Shown: piece by piece, positions 1 through 11,900 of the stretch
Position numbering within the stretch: the first letter of the stretch is position 1
How the letters are laid out: every line of letters starts with the position of its first letter
Source: Agaricus subrufescens
Taxonomy: Eukaryota > Basidiomycota > Agaricomycetes > Agaricales > Agaricaceae
Direction: 5' to 3'
Length of the DNA stretch: 64,000 bases
NCBI GenBank assembly: GCA_029945375.1
Contig: CM057057.1
Location: forward strand, 1,674,001-1,738,000
Translations under genes and position numbers: made by a program
Notes under the pieces: generated by a model
Seen by the model: only the letters and a program-made list of their open reading frames with translations
Databases searched by the model: none
Told to the model about the DNA's origin: nothing

Positions 1-624
1 AAGTCTAGTGTTGTACTCACCAGGCGCAACTTGCCGGTAGGTGAGAGGCTTCTGAGGCCAAATTCAGATATATATAAGCCACACGCTTCAACAATCTTCA
101 CGATCCATCAGCAATCCTCATGAATCGCAAAATCCCGATGATGTGCGTCTATCTTTGTTCTGTGGTACATTGATGAAGACAAAAGCAAGAAATCTTGGGA
201 CCGTCGGCTAGCTTATGGCGAGCTACACAACGCTGGGGGGGTGGTGAACGAGCCGAGTACTAGGAAAGCATCAAGCCTCTCGCCGTGTGGGAGTCACTGC
301 TGCCAACGCTAGTGGACATCCACGTGGCCGACACAAAAAGCCACACGAATCATCATCGGTGGAAATCACCGTGACCTATGAATGTAACATTAACCGTTTA
401 CAGTATACTCGCAGATCTTACCCGCCACGATGCGCGAAACCCTGCCCGAACTACTATTTCTACCTAATTCACCGCCGCGGATCTCCATTGTCATAGTTCA
501 TATGCATCTATCCCAGCTTCATCGCCATCATCAACATTGCAACAACTTCACATACACACAAAGACGACAGCACTGGTAAATCCCCCCATCTCACCTGCCC
601 CTCAAACAAAAGAGCAAAGTTATT
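1..624. other. Intergenic sequence, no gene recognised
   Basis: I see no supported gene. A TATA-like run (tatatataa) lies near position 68. On the - strand a good donor-like GGTGAGT reads out near position 20, so the 5' part of a gene may lie mostly outside the window, but no start codon or domain could be tied to it. The short + strand open frame at 287-496 has no recognisable domain and reads as chance. Confidence 0.4.
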
Positions 625-945
625 TCAAGGGGGAAACAAGAAAAAAAAAAAGCTGAAGAAAACCACGATTAACGGAGTAGCATACATACATACATACAAT
701 ATATATATCACCGAACCCCTTGTAAAAAAAAAAAAAAACAAGAGATCATCATACCAAAAAGGAGGACAAAAAAGGGGCTGTATATAATACACTCCAGCGG
801 CTTCAAAAGAAGAACGAAGAACGAACACAAGCCAAAAAAAAAAAGAAAGGCGAGAACAAGAAACCAGTAACTGAGCAAAAAGAAGAAGAATAAGTGCCAT
901 AAAGCATAACAAAAGTCATAAAACCGAACTAGCGGGCTTTTTTTT
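625..945. repeat. A/G-rich low-complexity 3' flank
   Basis: This purine-rich stretch lies just downstream of the SH3 gene and has several homopolymer runs (for example 14 A after position 725 and 9 T near 939) plus a short (cata)n run near 683. The open frames crossing it on the - strand are long strings of Phe and Leu caused by poly-A, not genes. It is probably 3' UTR and terminator sequence. Confidence 0.6.
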
Positions 946-2709
946 TTATTCCAGTTGAACAAGCTCGAGATAACTCTCAGGAACCAAAGCATGTCTTATC
1001 GCCTTCTCTCCGTCCACTTTTTTGCCTTTATCATCCACATCATCTTCAGAAGGGGTGACGACAACGACACCCCCCTCAACACCATCAGGTACAACGACAA
1101 CCGCCCAACCTACACCACCACCTCTCCCTACGACATGTACAACTTGATCTTCTACCAACCTCATTTCGGCTGTACCCTCCGGTTCGAATGGGTATAATGC
1201 TCGGTAGAGCCCTGGATAAAGAGGTTCTTCTTCTAAAATTCCTTCCTCCTCTGGTGGTTCATCAGGTTGATCATCTACTTCGCCTTTGTTGGATGATTCA
1301 TCTTCGCGTGCGTCGTAGTATTCGGAAGACTCACTAGAAGGTGTTTCGTCTTCGATCGTCGTCCCAAAAACCCTGTCCATTTCACTTTGGCTCGGATACG
1401 AAGCATTATGAGACGTATTGGATTCAGATATATGTTTCCTTAGTCCAGGGAAACCAAAACTCGAACTAAACCTGTCCAGCCCCCGTTTGAACCATCCATC
1501 CTCTTCATAGTCTTCCTCTTCTTCTTCATCACTAGAATCATCGTCATCGTCGTCATCGTCGTCGTCATCATCACTCTGACCCCAACCATTACTACTTCTC
1601 CGCCTCCCTCTGCTATTCTTCTTACTCTTACTCTTACTCTTCTTCTTGCCTTCATCACGATCCCCTTCACTACCCGTTGGACTCTTGGACGGAGCACAGA
1701 GACTCCATCTATTCGAAGTCGGCCTGGCTTTTTTGGGTCCACCCAGTTTTTTATTTAGACGTGAGAACTGATTTGGTTTGGGGACGTCGGAACCCATGCC
1801 ACGATATCGATTATCAGTAGATGTGTATGCGAAATCTCGGATTTTGATTTTTGTGGAGGTGGGACGGCGGTTGGGTGTGGGTGGATGGGATTGAGGCATG
1901 GTTGAGGACGATGATGAGGGGATGCTGGGGTTCGGAGGGGGCGTTGTTGTGGGTGTCGAGGAGGAGGGCAGGAGAGACGCAGGGAGGGTGATTGTTGTTG
2001 TTGTTGCAGAGTGCGATGAGGAGGACGAGGAAGAGGTGGGAGGTGTTGAGCGCAGATTCAGAGATGAGGCAGAGACGGTGGGTGTAATCAAAGGCTCATC
2101 ATCAAATACAGCATCATCATGATCCCCTTTTCTTGTCGCAGGCCCAGACATACTAAGCGCACTGAGCCTTTTTGGGAAACCAGCGCTTTCTCTTCTTGAA
2201 TTGCTTCGACTGATAGGACCAGACTTGGAAGAGATCGTGGAGACCCTCCTACTCGGTGCAGGAGAGAGGGGGGCGGGGCGGGACGAGGCCAGGGAGGGAG
2301 AGTTGAGGATGGTGGGCGACGAGATGGAGTTGGACTGTCGACGGGAGGCAGACGCAGGCTCAGATGGTGCGGCCTCCTTACCGGCCTCTTCGAGAGCGGT
2401 TGAGATGCAAGACAGACGATATTGCGCCGTCGTCGGCGAGGGGTCCTTGATCTGGGGGGGTGCTGCGGGCTCCGGCACCGGCTCCCTGGCGACTGGGGCA
2501 GGCGCGGCGTCGTCGGGCGACAGGGAGGACGAGACGGCCGACCTGCGCCTGGGCGGGGGCTTGACGGCGAACTCGTGTGCGCCGGGCATGGGGGGCGGGA
2601 GGAAGGAGGACGACGGGGACGGGAAGGGGGACGCGGAGGGCGGGGAGTCGACGTGGAGGGACAGCGGGCGGGGCGCGGCGGGGCTGCAGCGCTCAGCGAC
2701 CGAGGCCAT
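946..2709 (-). CDS. Ser-rich acidic protein with C-terminal SH3 domain
   Basis: One uninterrupted reading frame encodes 587 residues starting at an ATG at 2709. The first ~270 residues are Ser/Pro/Thr/Ala-rich and look disordered. A basic Lys/Arg/Ser stretch follows, then a run of about 12 Asp with flanking Glu near the middle. The last ~100 residues contain an SH3 domain: it opens with the ALYPF motif (ALYxF class), has an acidic RT-loop region and ends LVPESYLELV, the usual last strand (VPxxYlelv). An insertion of ~25 residues separates the central strands from the final one. The layout resembles fungal Nbp2/Skb5-type SH3 adaptors, which link kinases or phosphatases to partners with PxxP motifs, but one SH3 domain does not fix the function. 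Base use at the 5' end is very GC-rich compared with its neighbours. Confidence 0.85.
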   Translation of the reverse strand: MASVAERCSPAAPRPLSLHVDSPPSASPFPSPSSSFLPPPMPGAHEFAVKPPPRRRSAVSSSLSPDDAAPAPVAREPVPEPAAPPQIKDPSPTTAQYRLSCISTALEEAGKEAAPSEPASASRRQSNSISSPTILNSPSLASSRPAPLSPAPSRRVSTISSKSGPISRSNSRRESAGFPKRLSALSMSGPATRKGDHDDAVFDDEPLITPTVSASSLNLRSTPPTSSSSSSSHSATTTTITLPASLLPSSSTPTTTPPPNPSIPSSSSSTMPQSHPPTPNRRPTSTKIKIRDFAYTSTDNRYRGMGSDVPKPNQFSRLNKKLGGPKKARPTSNRWSLCAPSKSPTGSEGDRDEGKKKSKSKSKKNSRGRRRSSNGWGQSDDDDDDDDDDDDSSDEEEEEDYEEDGWFKRGLDRFSSSFGFPGLRKHISESNTSHNASYPSQSEMDRVFGTTIEDETPSSESSEYYDAREDESSNKGEVDDQPDEPPEEEGILEEEPLYPGLYRALYPFEPEGTAEMRLVEDQVVHVVGRGGGVGWAVVVVPDGVEGGVVVVTPSEDDVDDKGKKVDGEKAIRHALVPESYLELVQLE

Positions 2710-2871
2710 GGTGGCCGTTCTCGCTGGGGGCCGCGCGTTGCCATGGCCACTGCTGTTTGCGCGTGTTTGCTACGAATACATCACTACTACTGACTACTGC
2801 CGATACTCATAGCCGAGCGTAGAGCTAGCCGCACATCAGCGGCGCGCAGAAGAGAGAGCGGAGGCCACTCA

Positions 2872-4363
2872 CTAAAAGTCGCCGTCGACCGTGTTCACCG
2901 TCATCTCGGACCGCTCCCGCGCAAGGAAGATCACCCGGCTGCACAACGCCGCCAGGAACACGCCCTGGAGTCTGTGTTTCGGTTTAGCACACGTCTCACC
3001 ATGCCATCTTACACTTACGTCAGGAAAGAAAATATCCCCATGTTCTATGCAAGGCTGTGAGAGACGTCCACAGAGACACCGCAAAGGCTCACCCGAAAAA
3101 CGGAAATGGCGGCCAGATTGCTCACAGTCATCACTATACATTCATTAATACCCGAGCTCGGGGCGTATGACACCACGCTCACCCAAGTTGAAAAAGTAAT
3201 AGTAGATACCTGGTGGTCATCAGCTTCAAGAACACGAGACACAACAAAAACTCACCCGCGTAATGAACCTTGAAATACCATATCGAATTCGACTTTTCGG
3301 CTAGAATTGATGAGAATACAAGAATTACGCGTCAAAACTCGTCCACCTTTAACGGCCTTGACAAAGGTCAGAACTGCAACAACTACGCCAGCAAGTCAGT
3401 TTGAAATATCTTCCAGACCAACGAGTACTACTCACGAGTCTCTGTCGACAATAAAAGACCAAAGCACGCGCATTCCCATCTCGGAAAAGTGGGAGTAATA
3501 CAAATAGTATCCCCCGTGGCGAGGTCAATATCTAAGTAGCTCCCATAAATAATCTCCAACGAGTACAGCAATCGTTCACTGACATTTGGGGTGCTTCAGT
3601 GTCTCATATAGGGCGACGAGTAGTATAGGAACTTTGTACACCAGCACCAAAAGAAAAGTGATCACAATCCGTCGACTTTTGTTCCAGATCGCCCATGTCC
3701 GCAGGCTGATAACAACTTGATAACAAACCAAATTCCAGTCTTCTGTCAACCTAAAAGAAACAACAAGACGCACTTTCCGATACCCACACACTCGACGCGA
3801 GGAAAACTATCAGATCAAAGTCAATAACCGAATTTGACATGAACTCGATTCGTAAAAAAAACTCACAGATAATCCAAATATCCTGTGCCCGACAAGCCTA
3901 ATTTACGCTCCAATTAGAACCCACCGCCTCATCAAAGCAAACGTAGCTCACATTCTGAGAACGCGTCGTCGACCAATACTCTACAAAAGTCAACCGTAAA
4001 TATCCACGTTCCACTTAATAAACAAAAGTACCACACTCACCGTTGATAACCCCAATCACGTATATATAAGGCAAATACCGGTTCGTCAAGAAAAACATTC
4101 CACCAAGATTCAGCACTCCTCGTTTCCACACCAGATTAATCTACTCAAAAGTGAGCCGTCAGTTTATTACGCGCCACAAAACGCATACCTCTTTATCAAG
4201 GGTCTGAAGGTGATCAAAAACCTTTCACAAAGAAAACTCCAAGTTAATCAAGGGTATTGACGAGGCGCGCTCCACTCACCAGAATGGATACTGATATGAG
4301 CGCGTAAACTCTTGATCGAAACATCAACGACTCGGATTCCACTTCAGACACAGGTGTATCCAT
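2872..4363 (-). CDS. DUF6533-like seven-helix membrane protein
   Basis: Multi-exon gene. Exon 1 starts at ATG 4363 (MDTPVSEVE) and ends SVSIL before a GTGAGT donor. Later exons read FDHLQTLDKE, then INLVWKRG...FFLTNRYLPYIYV (about 4040-4140), then the family core RTWAIWNKSRR (about 3680), CITPTFPRWECACF (about 3480), FVKAVKGGRVLT (about 3350), and a terminal exon GVFLAALCSRVIFLAR... ending at the TAG at 2872. The LDxE...W...NRYLP block is the DUF6533 signature of basidiomycete proteins with about seven transmembrane helices; their ligand and partner are unknown. Unlike most copies further right, this gene encodes the first helix in one exon without a separate 10-nt microexon. It shares this with the genes at 12770 and 20094, so the three form a subgroup. 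Internal exon ends are inferred. Confidence 0.78.
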
Positions 4364-5500
4364 GACGGCAAACAGTCGACTTCGAGAGGTGAGGTATACA
4401 AGGGGGTGTAGGGACCGAAGGGGGAAGGAGCGAAAAGGAGTCACTGCCGAAGGCTAGCTCGTGGACCGTTCAAAGTGTGAGATGACACCTCACTTGTGTG
4501 AGACCGAAGCTAGGGGGGAAAGGAACCGGTGGGAGGGAAAAAGGGAAACAGACTATAAAAAGCCAAAGTTCGTGATATTCGTACAAAAACACAAAGCCTT
4601 TTTTGAAAAAAACATACACACTCACACACACCCCAATAGTCCAATATAAGAAGTTGTTGTGTTGGGGGAAAAAGCCCAGGCAACAAACTTCGATATCAAA
4701 ACATCAAACCCGGTATCAGAAACTCCGCTTGACAATGTGGCGCTGACCACAAGATTCTTATAAAAGTGTAGTATCAACCCACGATCGTTGCAAGTTTTTC
4801 ATTAGAGTTTGCATCGCATGGTAAAACTCCTCCCCTTCCCCCACAGCCACTCAAATTGATGCCCTACCCTCCGTACCACCAGAACCGCGCATAACAAACA
4901 TACATATATCTGACTGCCCTCACAAGCAGTGGAAATGCACGGACAAGAAGCTTCTTTTGCTAGAACCCAGCTCCCTGAAAGGGTGGTTCTTCATCAAGAA
5001 GCACACGGGGCAGGGAAAGGGGCGTTAAAGCTATGATCAGTGTGCGTGTGACGCCCTAGATTTTTTGTCAGAACTAAAAATTTCAATGACAGTTCCTCGG
5101 TTATACAAACTCCATGCTACTACTAGTCGTCGGCGTCCCGAACTCAAACGATCCGCGAAACCCGCTATCAACATCACAAGACATTGTTCCAACAATAGGC
5201 AAAATTGTACTAGAGGTATAGTACTGCTACTTATACTAATGCTACTACTACTAATGCTACTAATACTAATGCGCCGATGATAATAATGATGAGAATCCAA
5301 CTCCGAATCGGTGGAGAGGCGATGGTGGGTGGGTGGCGGTAGAAGAAGTCGCTTAAACACTATGCCATGTATGGATGAGTGAGAGTTTCAGTTTCAGGTA
5401 CATTGACTCCCACACATCTAAACTACTCAACATTGGAACATCAATACCATGCGGAGCTATAAAAAATAACAACAAAAGCTCAACATATGATTATCACTGT
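4364..5500. other. Intergenic, low-complexity stretches only
   Basis: No gene recognised. It contains the promoter of the - strand gene ending at 2872, a CA-rich run near 4615 and a (tac/act)n microsatellite at about 5220-5275. The - strand frame at 5037-5360 is a Ser/Ile-repeat translation of that microsatellite and is not supported as a gene. Confidence 0.5.
5220..5275. repeat. Imperfect trinucleotide microsatellite (act/taa type)
   Basis: The motifs gctact, actaat and aatgct alternate over about 55 bases. This gives an artificial Ile/Ser-rich open frame on the - strand and a Leu-rich one on the + strand. Confidence 0.8.
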
Positions 5501-5957
5501 GATACTCTTTGAACCCTCGATCACAACATATTCGCTCCTTCTCCTTCCATCAACACACTCATAAAAAGGAAACTGGTAACCATCTACAAAAACTGATACA
5601 TAATGATGAACGAAAAGATAATCGCTACCAAATCCAGCCAACAGACCAGACCCATATCCAGTACACCCTATTCTTAAGATGCCAATGCGCCAACATCAAC
5701 CGTAATTATCCTTGAGTGAAAGATATGATCAGCCATGACCTGAGTGCGGAAGGCCGCGATGCATCAAAGACCCGAGATAATTTCGATGATAGTTAGACAT
5801 CGTGGCATCTACAGAGCAACTCCAAGATAGATTTTGTCCTTATCATAGAAATAAATAACTAAACAAAGGAGCACATATATCAAGAATAAATAACATCAGC
5901 ATTAGTCGAAAAGTAGATCATAAGTCCTCCTGTCGAGATGAGTATACCACAAAAAAC

Positions 5958-8034
5958 TCATCGACGCGCATCAACTCCCATTCCAGAAGCTAAACCCACA
6001 GCCATAGCATTCCCCATCTGCGCTCCCGGTCCATCCGAAGGAACAAACACAGCCTTCGATCCATACGCCTCAACCTTCGCAACCTCCACTCTCCTCAACT
6101 GCATCTCCCTAGCAAACGTATCCATAACCTGACTGTCCGCATCTGCCTTACTCCCAATTGCATCCGCCTCAGCCTTGGCTGCGACTCGTGTAGCCTCAGC
6201 TTGGGCTTCAGCTTCGATGCGAGTCTTCTCAGCTTGCGCTTTAGCTGCGGCTATAACTCGATAGGCTTCCGAGTCAGCTTCAGTGTTGGCTGTTTGGGCT
6301 TTGATACGAGCTACGGAGAGTGATCCTTCTTCTTGCTTGACTTTGTTACTGTTCTCCCTGTCGACGTTGGCTGCTTCTATTTGAGCCTGAAGGGCACGAG
6401 CTATTTATAGAGAATGAGCTTGAATCCTTTTTTACGTTTTTTTGTGTTTGCTTACTCGTTAGTTTATCCATGGTGTGAGCAATTTCACCCTTGAATTGAC
6501 GATCAATCACGGCTGAATGGAGCATCAGTAAGTAGGCATAAAAAGGTGGAACGACAGACCGAGATCTTTGAGGATGATACCATATTCCAAGGCGGCCACA
6601 TGCATGTCGTCCATTGCCCTTGTTCTCAAGGCATCCAAGAACGCCGAGGACGGGTCGTTGCCATCTTCCATATTATCTGGCCCAAGAGAACGTTGTTTGA
6701 TCTATTTTATTTTATTTCGTCAGTGAACTCTGTCGAGTTTTTGATAAGAGAAAAATATTTAGTACCATCGCGGAATAATCAAGATGCGAGACAATTTGGG
6801 TTAAAATAGATTGAGTCTTGTCTCTAAGTGCTTCATAAGGCGTAGCATAACCATGAGTGGCGAGTTTGAGCGGTTCGGTTAACTGCCACTTGAGATAGAT
6901 TCTCAAGCTAACTGGAACCTGGTCTCGTGTGAAGCTAGAGTGGGGAGGAGGGTGAGTAAATAAGAAAATCCAAAAGAATAGAAGACGCGTACATATCCTT
7001 TGTAGGCATCTCGTATTGGCTCTCACCGAGTGTATAGATACCACGAAGGGTGACGTTGGGGTTGGTGATAACTGATTGACCAGCACCCAAGAGTAAAAGG
7101 TCGTCCCCCCTTTGTAATATTGCACAATTGTTGGCCGGAACATTTAGGCTATCTCATTGTCAGTCAAACCCTCTTCCAACAATAAAAGAAACACAAACAA
7201 GGTAGCCATAACATAGTCCTTTGTCGAAGTACCAATCTTACTCTTCATCTTAACCTCATGTGTCCAGCCAAGAGTTACGCCGGTGGTAGGTTCTTCCACC
7301 AACGTAGGCAAGTGGGTCATGTCAACGACAGACAACACATCATATGTTCCCTGTATCGCAAATGCCACGAATCCAGAATTCTTAATCACAAAAACGTGAT
7401 TCTGAGGATCCGAAACGACTGCAGCTTGATTCTGAGAAACTTGAACTACGGTGAGACCACGGAATTCGATGACGGTATCCGAGATTCCCGTTGTTCCACA
7501 CCATGTACGGGCCCACCAATTTCGCAAGGGAAATCCAGGATATCGACCAGCTCTGGTGACAATCTTTGGCAGACCACTGACAAACAACAATTATTCAGAT
7601 GCTATTTCAAAATGAATGCCTTTAATGCTTAAATGCGCGTACCCATGGTTGATTAAACCCATACTTCCGGGTACAACTTCCTCCCCAGTCCAATCCGTCG
7701 GTGATTTCTTCGACAGAACCCGACTCCTTTTTGCCTGTAGTGTATCGTTTAAAATAAGCGTTGAGAGAGTTAAATGACTCTTAGAACTTGCCCGAACAAG
7801 CTGTTGATCTAGTTTTTCCAATGCAGCGATAACACCCTCTTTCCCGATTCTGACAAAGAACGGCCGTTCCTCGAGAGTGTAGTCCTTAGTCGCAGTAAAT
7901 TCATTTGCATAATCTCTACCCCTTCCGGTACTGATAGGTTTGAATGGCTGAGCAGTATCTGAACTGTCACCGGCATTGAAAGAATTGCCAACGGCGGCGG
8001 CGGTGCCATTACTATCATGTGTGACTGGAGCCAT
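5958..8034 (-). CDS. Band 7/SPFH (flotillin-like) protein, copy 1
   Basis: Eight exons: 8034-7792, 7734-7643, 7576-7199, 7148-6993, 6934-6766, 6701-6560, 6512-6456, 6400-5958; 1680 nt, 559 residues, all phases consistent. The centre holds a Band 7/SPFH domain (for example FTRDQVPVSLRIYLKW, typical of the strand-helix core). The C-terminal third is an Ala/Glu/Lys-rich coiled coil with many AEA repeats (AEAQAEATRVAAKAEADA), as in flotillins and stomatins, which scaffold membrane microdomains by oligomerising on the inner leaflet. A leader of ~80 residues is not part of the known domain. No transmembrane helix is obvious, so hairpin or lipid attachment is possible. Intron 1 (7735-7791) starts with GC (GCAAGT); the phase-0 join to the next exon keeps the frame, while the nearest GT would break it. 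The twin gene is at 9393-11464. Confidence 0.9.
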
Positions 8035-8930
8035 AGTTGCAACCAGATCTCAGGATTAACGAGGCAGTCAAGCTGCAGGGAATCGAAAAGTGTGAAATAG
8101 TTACGGGGAGGCTGATGGGTGCTATATTTATATAAATCGAGTTAATAGCATTCAAAGCGCAGCAATGATATGATAACTGCCACTAGTGGAGTTCCTGGCC
8201 TCTGCAGGACACAGCTCCTACTACGAATACGAGTGTCATCAGGCTAGAAGCTCATGCAGAAGAGTGAACAGTGGTGCCCCGGTGGGGCCTATGATACTGT
8301 CGGACATCCCATGAGTAACGGACTTAGTAACGAGTGATGTTGTATGCGCATAGTATACGATTCGGCTTCGTGAGAATTGCCCGGCGAATATGAATAGACT
8401 GCCGAGAGCGGCAGGGAGCCACCCATATGCGTGACTTAGTAACAAGAAAGTCTTAGAAAGATGAGGTGAATGTGCAGAAGACTCTGAAGACCGCGTTTCG
8501 GCTAGAATTTCCTATTCTTCTGGACTCACGCGTGTGTCTCTGCTTTTCAGTTCTATGAAACATCATGGCACTCCGCGTTTTGACCATCAAACCCTAAGCG
8601 AGAGGTCAGGTGTTGTCAAAATTGACATGAACCGCAGTCCTTGATTCAACGTGACAGAGGCTGTCCGTTCAAAGTGACTCTGAGCAATACAACAGTGATG
8701 GTGTGGAGAAGCCCAGAGGGTTGGCCGAGTCGATAAGCTTTCTGCAACGAAAGAGCTGGATGCTTACTCCGAATATAACCACAAGTGTGTTATATTTGCT
8801 GAACCGCCTCGTGGTATTGTAATACTGCGGGGACTTGTATGTGATGCCAACAACGGTCCGAAGAGGCCAAAGTGGCAGCCACGTTCGGGTCAACAGATGT
8901 CTCTCAACTAGTATGATGTTGGGAGTATTA
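8035..8930. other. 5' flank of flotillin-like copy 1
   Basis: Upstream region of copy 1. It aligns with the region upstream of copy 2 (about 11465-12395), with many substitutions and indels. Short open frames here (8239-8445 -, 8669-9031 -) are not kept in frame between the two copies, so I do not call genes. Confidence 0.6.
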
Positions 8931-11900
8931 CTCTTCGAACCCTCGATCACAACATACTCGTTCTCCGTCCTTCCATCAACACACTTACTAAAAAAGAAAA
9001 ACTTATGAAAATCTACAACAGAAAGAGACATAATGATGAGCGCAGGGATAACCGATGTTGAATCTACCTACCAGACCAAACCCATATTCAGCACACCCTA
9101 TTTTTAAAATCCCAACGCTCGGCGCCAACATCAGACATAATTATCGCTGAGCGAAAAATATGACCGATCATGACTTGAGTGCGGAAGGCCGTGATGCATC
9201 AAAGACCTGAGATAGTTTCGATGATAGTTGGACACCGTGGCATCTACAGAGCAACTCAAAGATAGATTTTATCCATATCATAAAGAAAAACAACTAAACA
9301 AAGGAGTACATATATCAGAAATAAATAACATTAGCATTAATGAGAAAGTAGATCATAAGTCCTCCTATCAAGGTGAGTGCACCACAAAAATCTCATCGAC
9401 GTGCATCAGCTCCCATCCCCGCAGCCAAACCCACAGCCATAGCATTCCCCATCTGCGCTCCCGGTCCATCCGAAGGAACAAACACAGCCTTCGATCCATA
9501 TGCCCTAACCTTCGCAACCTCCACCCTCCTCAACTGCATCTCCCTAGCAAATGTATCCATAACCTGACTATCCGCATCTGCCTTACTCCTAATCGCATCC
9601 GCCTCAGCCTTGGCTGCGACTCGTGTAGCCTCAGCTTGGGCTTCAGCTTCGATACGAGTCTTCTCAGCTTGTGCTTTGGCTGCAGCGATAACTCGATAGG
9701 CTTCCGAGTCGGCTTGAGTGTTGGCTGTTTGGGCTTTGATACGAGCCACGGAGAGTGCTCCTTGTTCTTGTTTGACTTTGTTACTGTTCTCCCTGTCGAC
9801 GTTGGCTGCTTCTATTTGAGCCTGAAGGGCACGAGCTATTTATAGAGAATGAGCTTGAAGGCGTTTTTTACGCTTTTTTTGTGTTTGCTTACTCGTTAGT
9901 TTATCCATGGTGTGAGCAATTTCACCCTTGAATTGACGATCGATCACAGCTAAAATAGATTATCAGTGAACATGCAATGTCATTAAGAACCGTGGAATGA
10001 CAAACCAAGATCTTTGAGGATGATGCCATATTCCAGGGCAGCTTCATGCATGTCGTCCATTGCCCTTGTTCTCAAGGCATCCAAGAACGCTGAGGATGCG
10101 TCGTTGCCATCTTCCATATTATCTGGCCCAAGAGAACGTTGTTTGATCTATTGTTTTTTTTCGTCAGTGAACTCTGTCGAGTTTTTGATAAGAGAAATAT
10201 TTGGTACCATCGCGGAATAATCAAGATGCGACACAATTTGGGTTAAGATAGATTGAGTCTTGTCCCTAAGTGCTTCATAAGGCGTAGCATAACCATGAGT
10301 GGCGAGTTTGAGCGGTTCGGTTAACTGCCACTTGAGATAGATTCTCAAGCTAACTGGAACCTGGTCTCGTGTGAAACTAGAGTGGGGAGGAGGGTGAGTA
10401 AATAAGAAAATCCAAAAGAATAGAAGACGCGTACATATCCTTTGTAGGCATCTCGTATTGGCTCTCACCGAGTGTATAGATACCACGAAGAGTGACGTTG
10501 GGATTAGTGATAACCAATTGACCAGCACCCAAGAGTAGAAGATCGTCCCCCCTTTGCAATATCGCACAATTGTTGGCCGGAACATTTAGGCTATTCAGAA
10601 GTCAGTCAACCTCTCTCTCAACGATAAGAAAAATGACACAAACAAAGTGGCCATAACATAATCCTTTGTCGAACTACCAATCTTACTCATCATCTTCACT
10701 TCATGTGTCCAGCCAAGAGTTATCCCAGTAGTGGGTTCCTTCACCAACGTAGGTAAGTGGGTCATGTCAACAACGGACAACACATCATATGTTCCCTCTA
10801 TCGCAAATGCCACAAATCCAGAATTCTTAATCACAAAAACGTGATTCTGCGGATCCGAAACAACGGCAGCTTGGTTTTGAGAAACTTGAACTACGGTAAG
10901 ACCACGGAATTCGATGACGGTATCCGAGATTCCTATTGTTCCACACCATGTACGGGCCCACCAATTTCGCAAAGGAAATCCAGGATATCGGCCTGCTCTG
11001 GTAACGATCTTTGGCAGACCACTGAGAAACAACGTTAATTTAGATATTACTTTAAAGTTAATACCTTGCTGAAATGCGTACCCATGGTTGATTAGACCCA
11101 TACGTCCGGGAATGACTTCCTTACCAGTCCAATCTGTCGGTGATTTCTTCGACAGAACTTGACTCCTTCCCGCCTGCGGTATGCTGCGTTAAACAAGCGT
11201 TGAGAGTGATAAACGACTATTAACACTTGCCCTAACAAGCTGCTGATCTAGTTTTTCCAAGGCGGCGATAACACCCTCTTTCCCGATTCTGACAAAGAAC
11301 GGCCTTTCCTCGAGAGTGTAGTCCTTGGTCGCAGTAAATTCATTTGCATAATCTCTGCCCTTCCCGGCATTGATAGGTTTTAATGATTGAGCAGTATCTG
11401 AACTGTCGCCGGCCTTGAAGGAATCGCCGACAACGGTAGTACCTTCATGCATAACGGAAGTCATGGTTGCAACTAGATCGCAGGGTTGACGAGGCAAACA
11501 GACTGCGAGTAATCAAAGGGTGTGAAGTAGTCTGGGGAAGCTAATGGCAGCTCATTTTATATCATCGAGTTAATGGCATTCGGAGCACAGCAATAATACG
11601 TGCCGAGGTACAATAACCACCAGTAGGGTTCTTCGTTTCTACAGGCACAGCCCGTACTACGAATATGCGGGACGGTTTCCCCAAGGGAATGAGTGTTATA
11701 CGGCCCCAAGCTCATGCAGAACAATGCGGCCTATAGTGCTGTCAGACATCCCATGAGTAACGGGCCTAGTAACGATTGATGTTGAGCATGATTCGGCTTC
11801 GTGAGAACTGATCCAGTGACCATATGAATAGATTGCCGAGCGCGGCTGCGAGCCACCGATCGATGATGCATGACTCATGAGCAGTTTCAACTTACCACTG

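Larger units (their letters stand above)
5500..8930. repeat. Tandem duplication, unit 1 (flotillin-like gene plus flanks)
   Basis: The sequence from about 5503 (ctttgaaccctcgatcacaa) matches the sequence from about 8932 onward, and the matching order continues through the 3' flank, the whole flotillin-like gene and its 5' flank. The right end of unit 1 (ctcaactagtatgatgttggg, about 8905-8925) matches the right end of unit 2 (about 12375-12395). Coding exons are much better conserved than flanks, which carry small indels. Confidence 0.9.

Noticed and set aside
625..992. Two overlapping - strand open frames of about 95 residues rich in Phe and Leu
   Set aside because: They are translations of poly-A and purine-rich 3' flank, with no start context or domain.
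2088..2822. Several long frames on both strands near 2088-2822
   Set aside because: Shadows of the GC-rich 5' end of the SH3 gene; they are Arg/Gly/Pro-rich with no domain.
9228..9845. 205-residue + strand open frame and its counterpart at 5938-6132
   Set aside because: Both are antisense to the last exon of the flotillin-like genes and follow from the Ala/Glu codon pattern.
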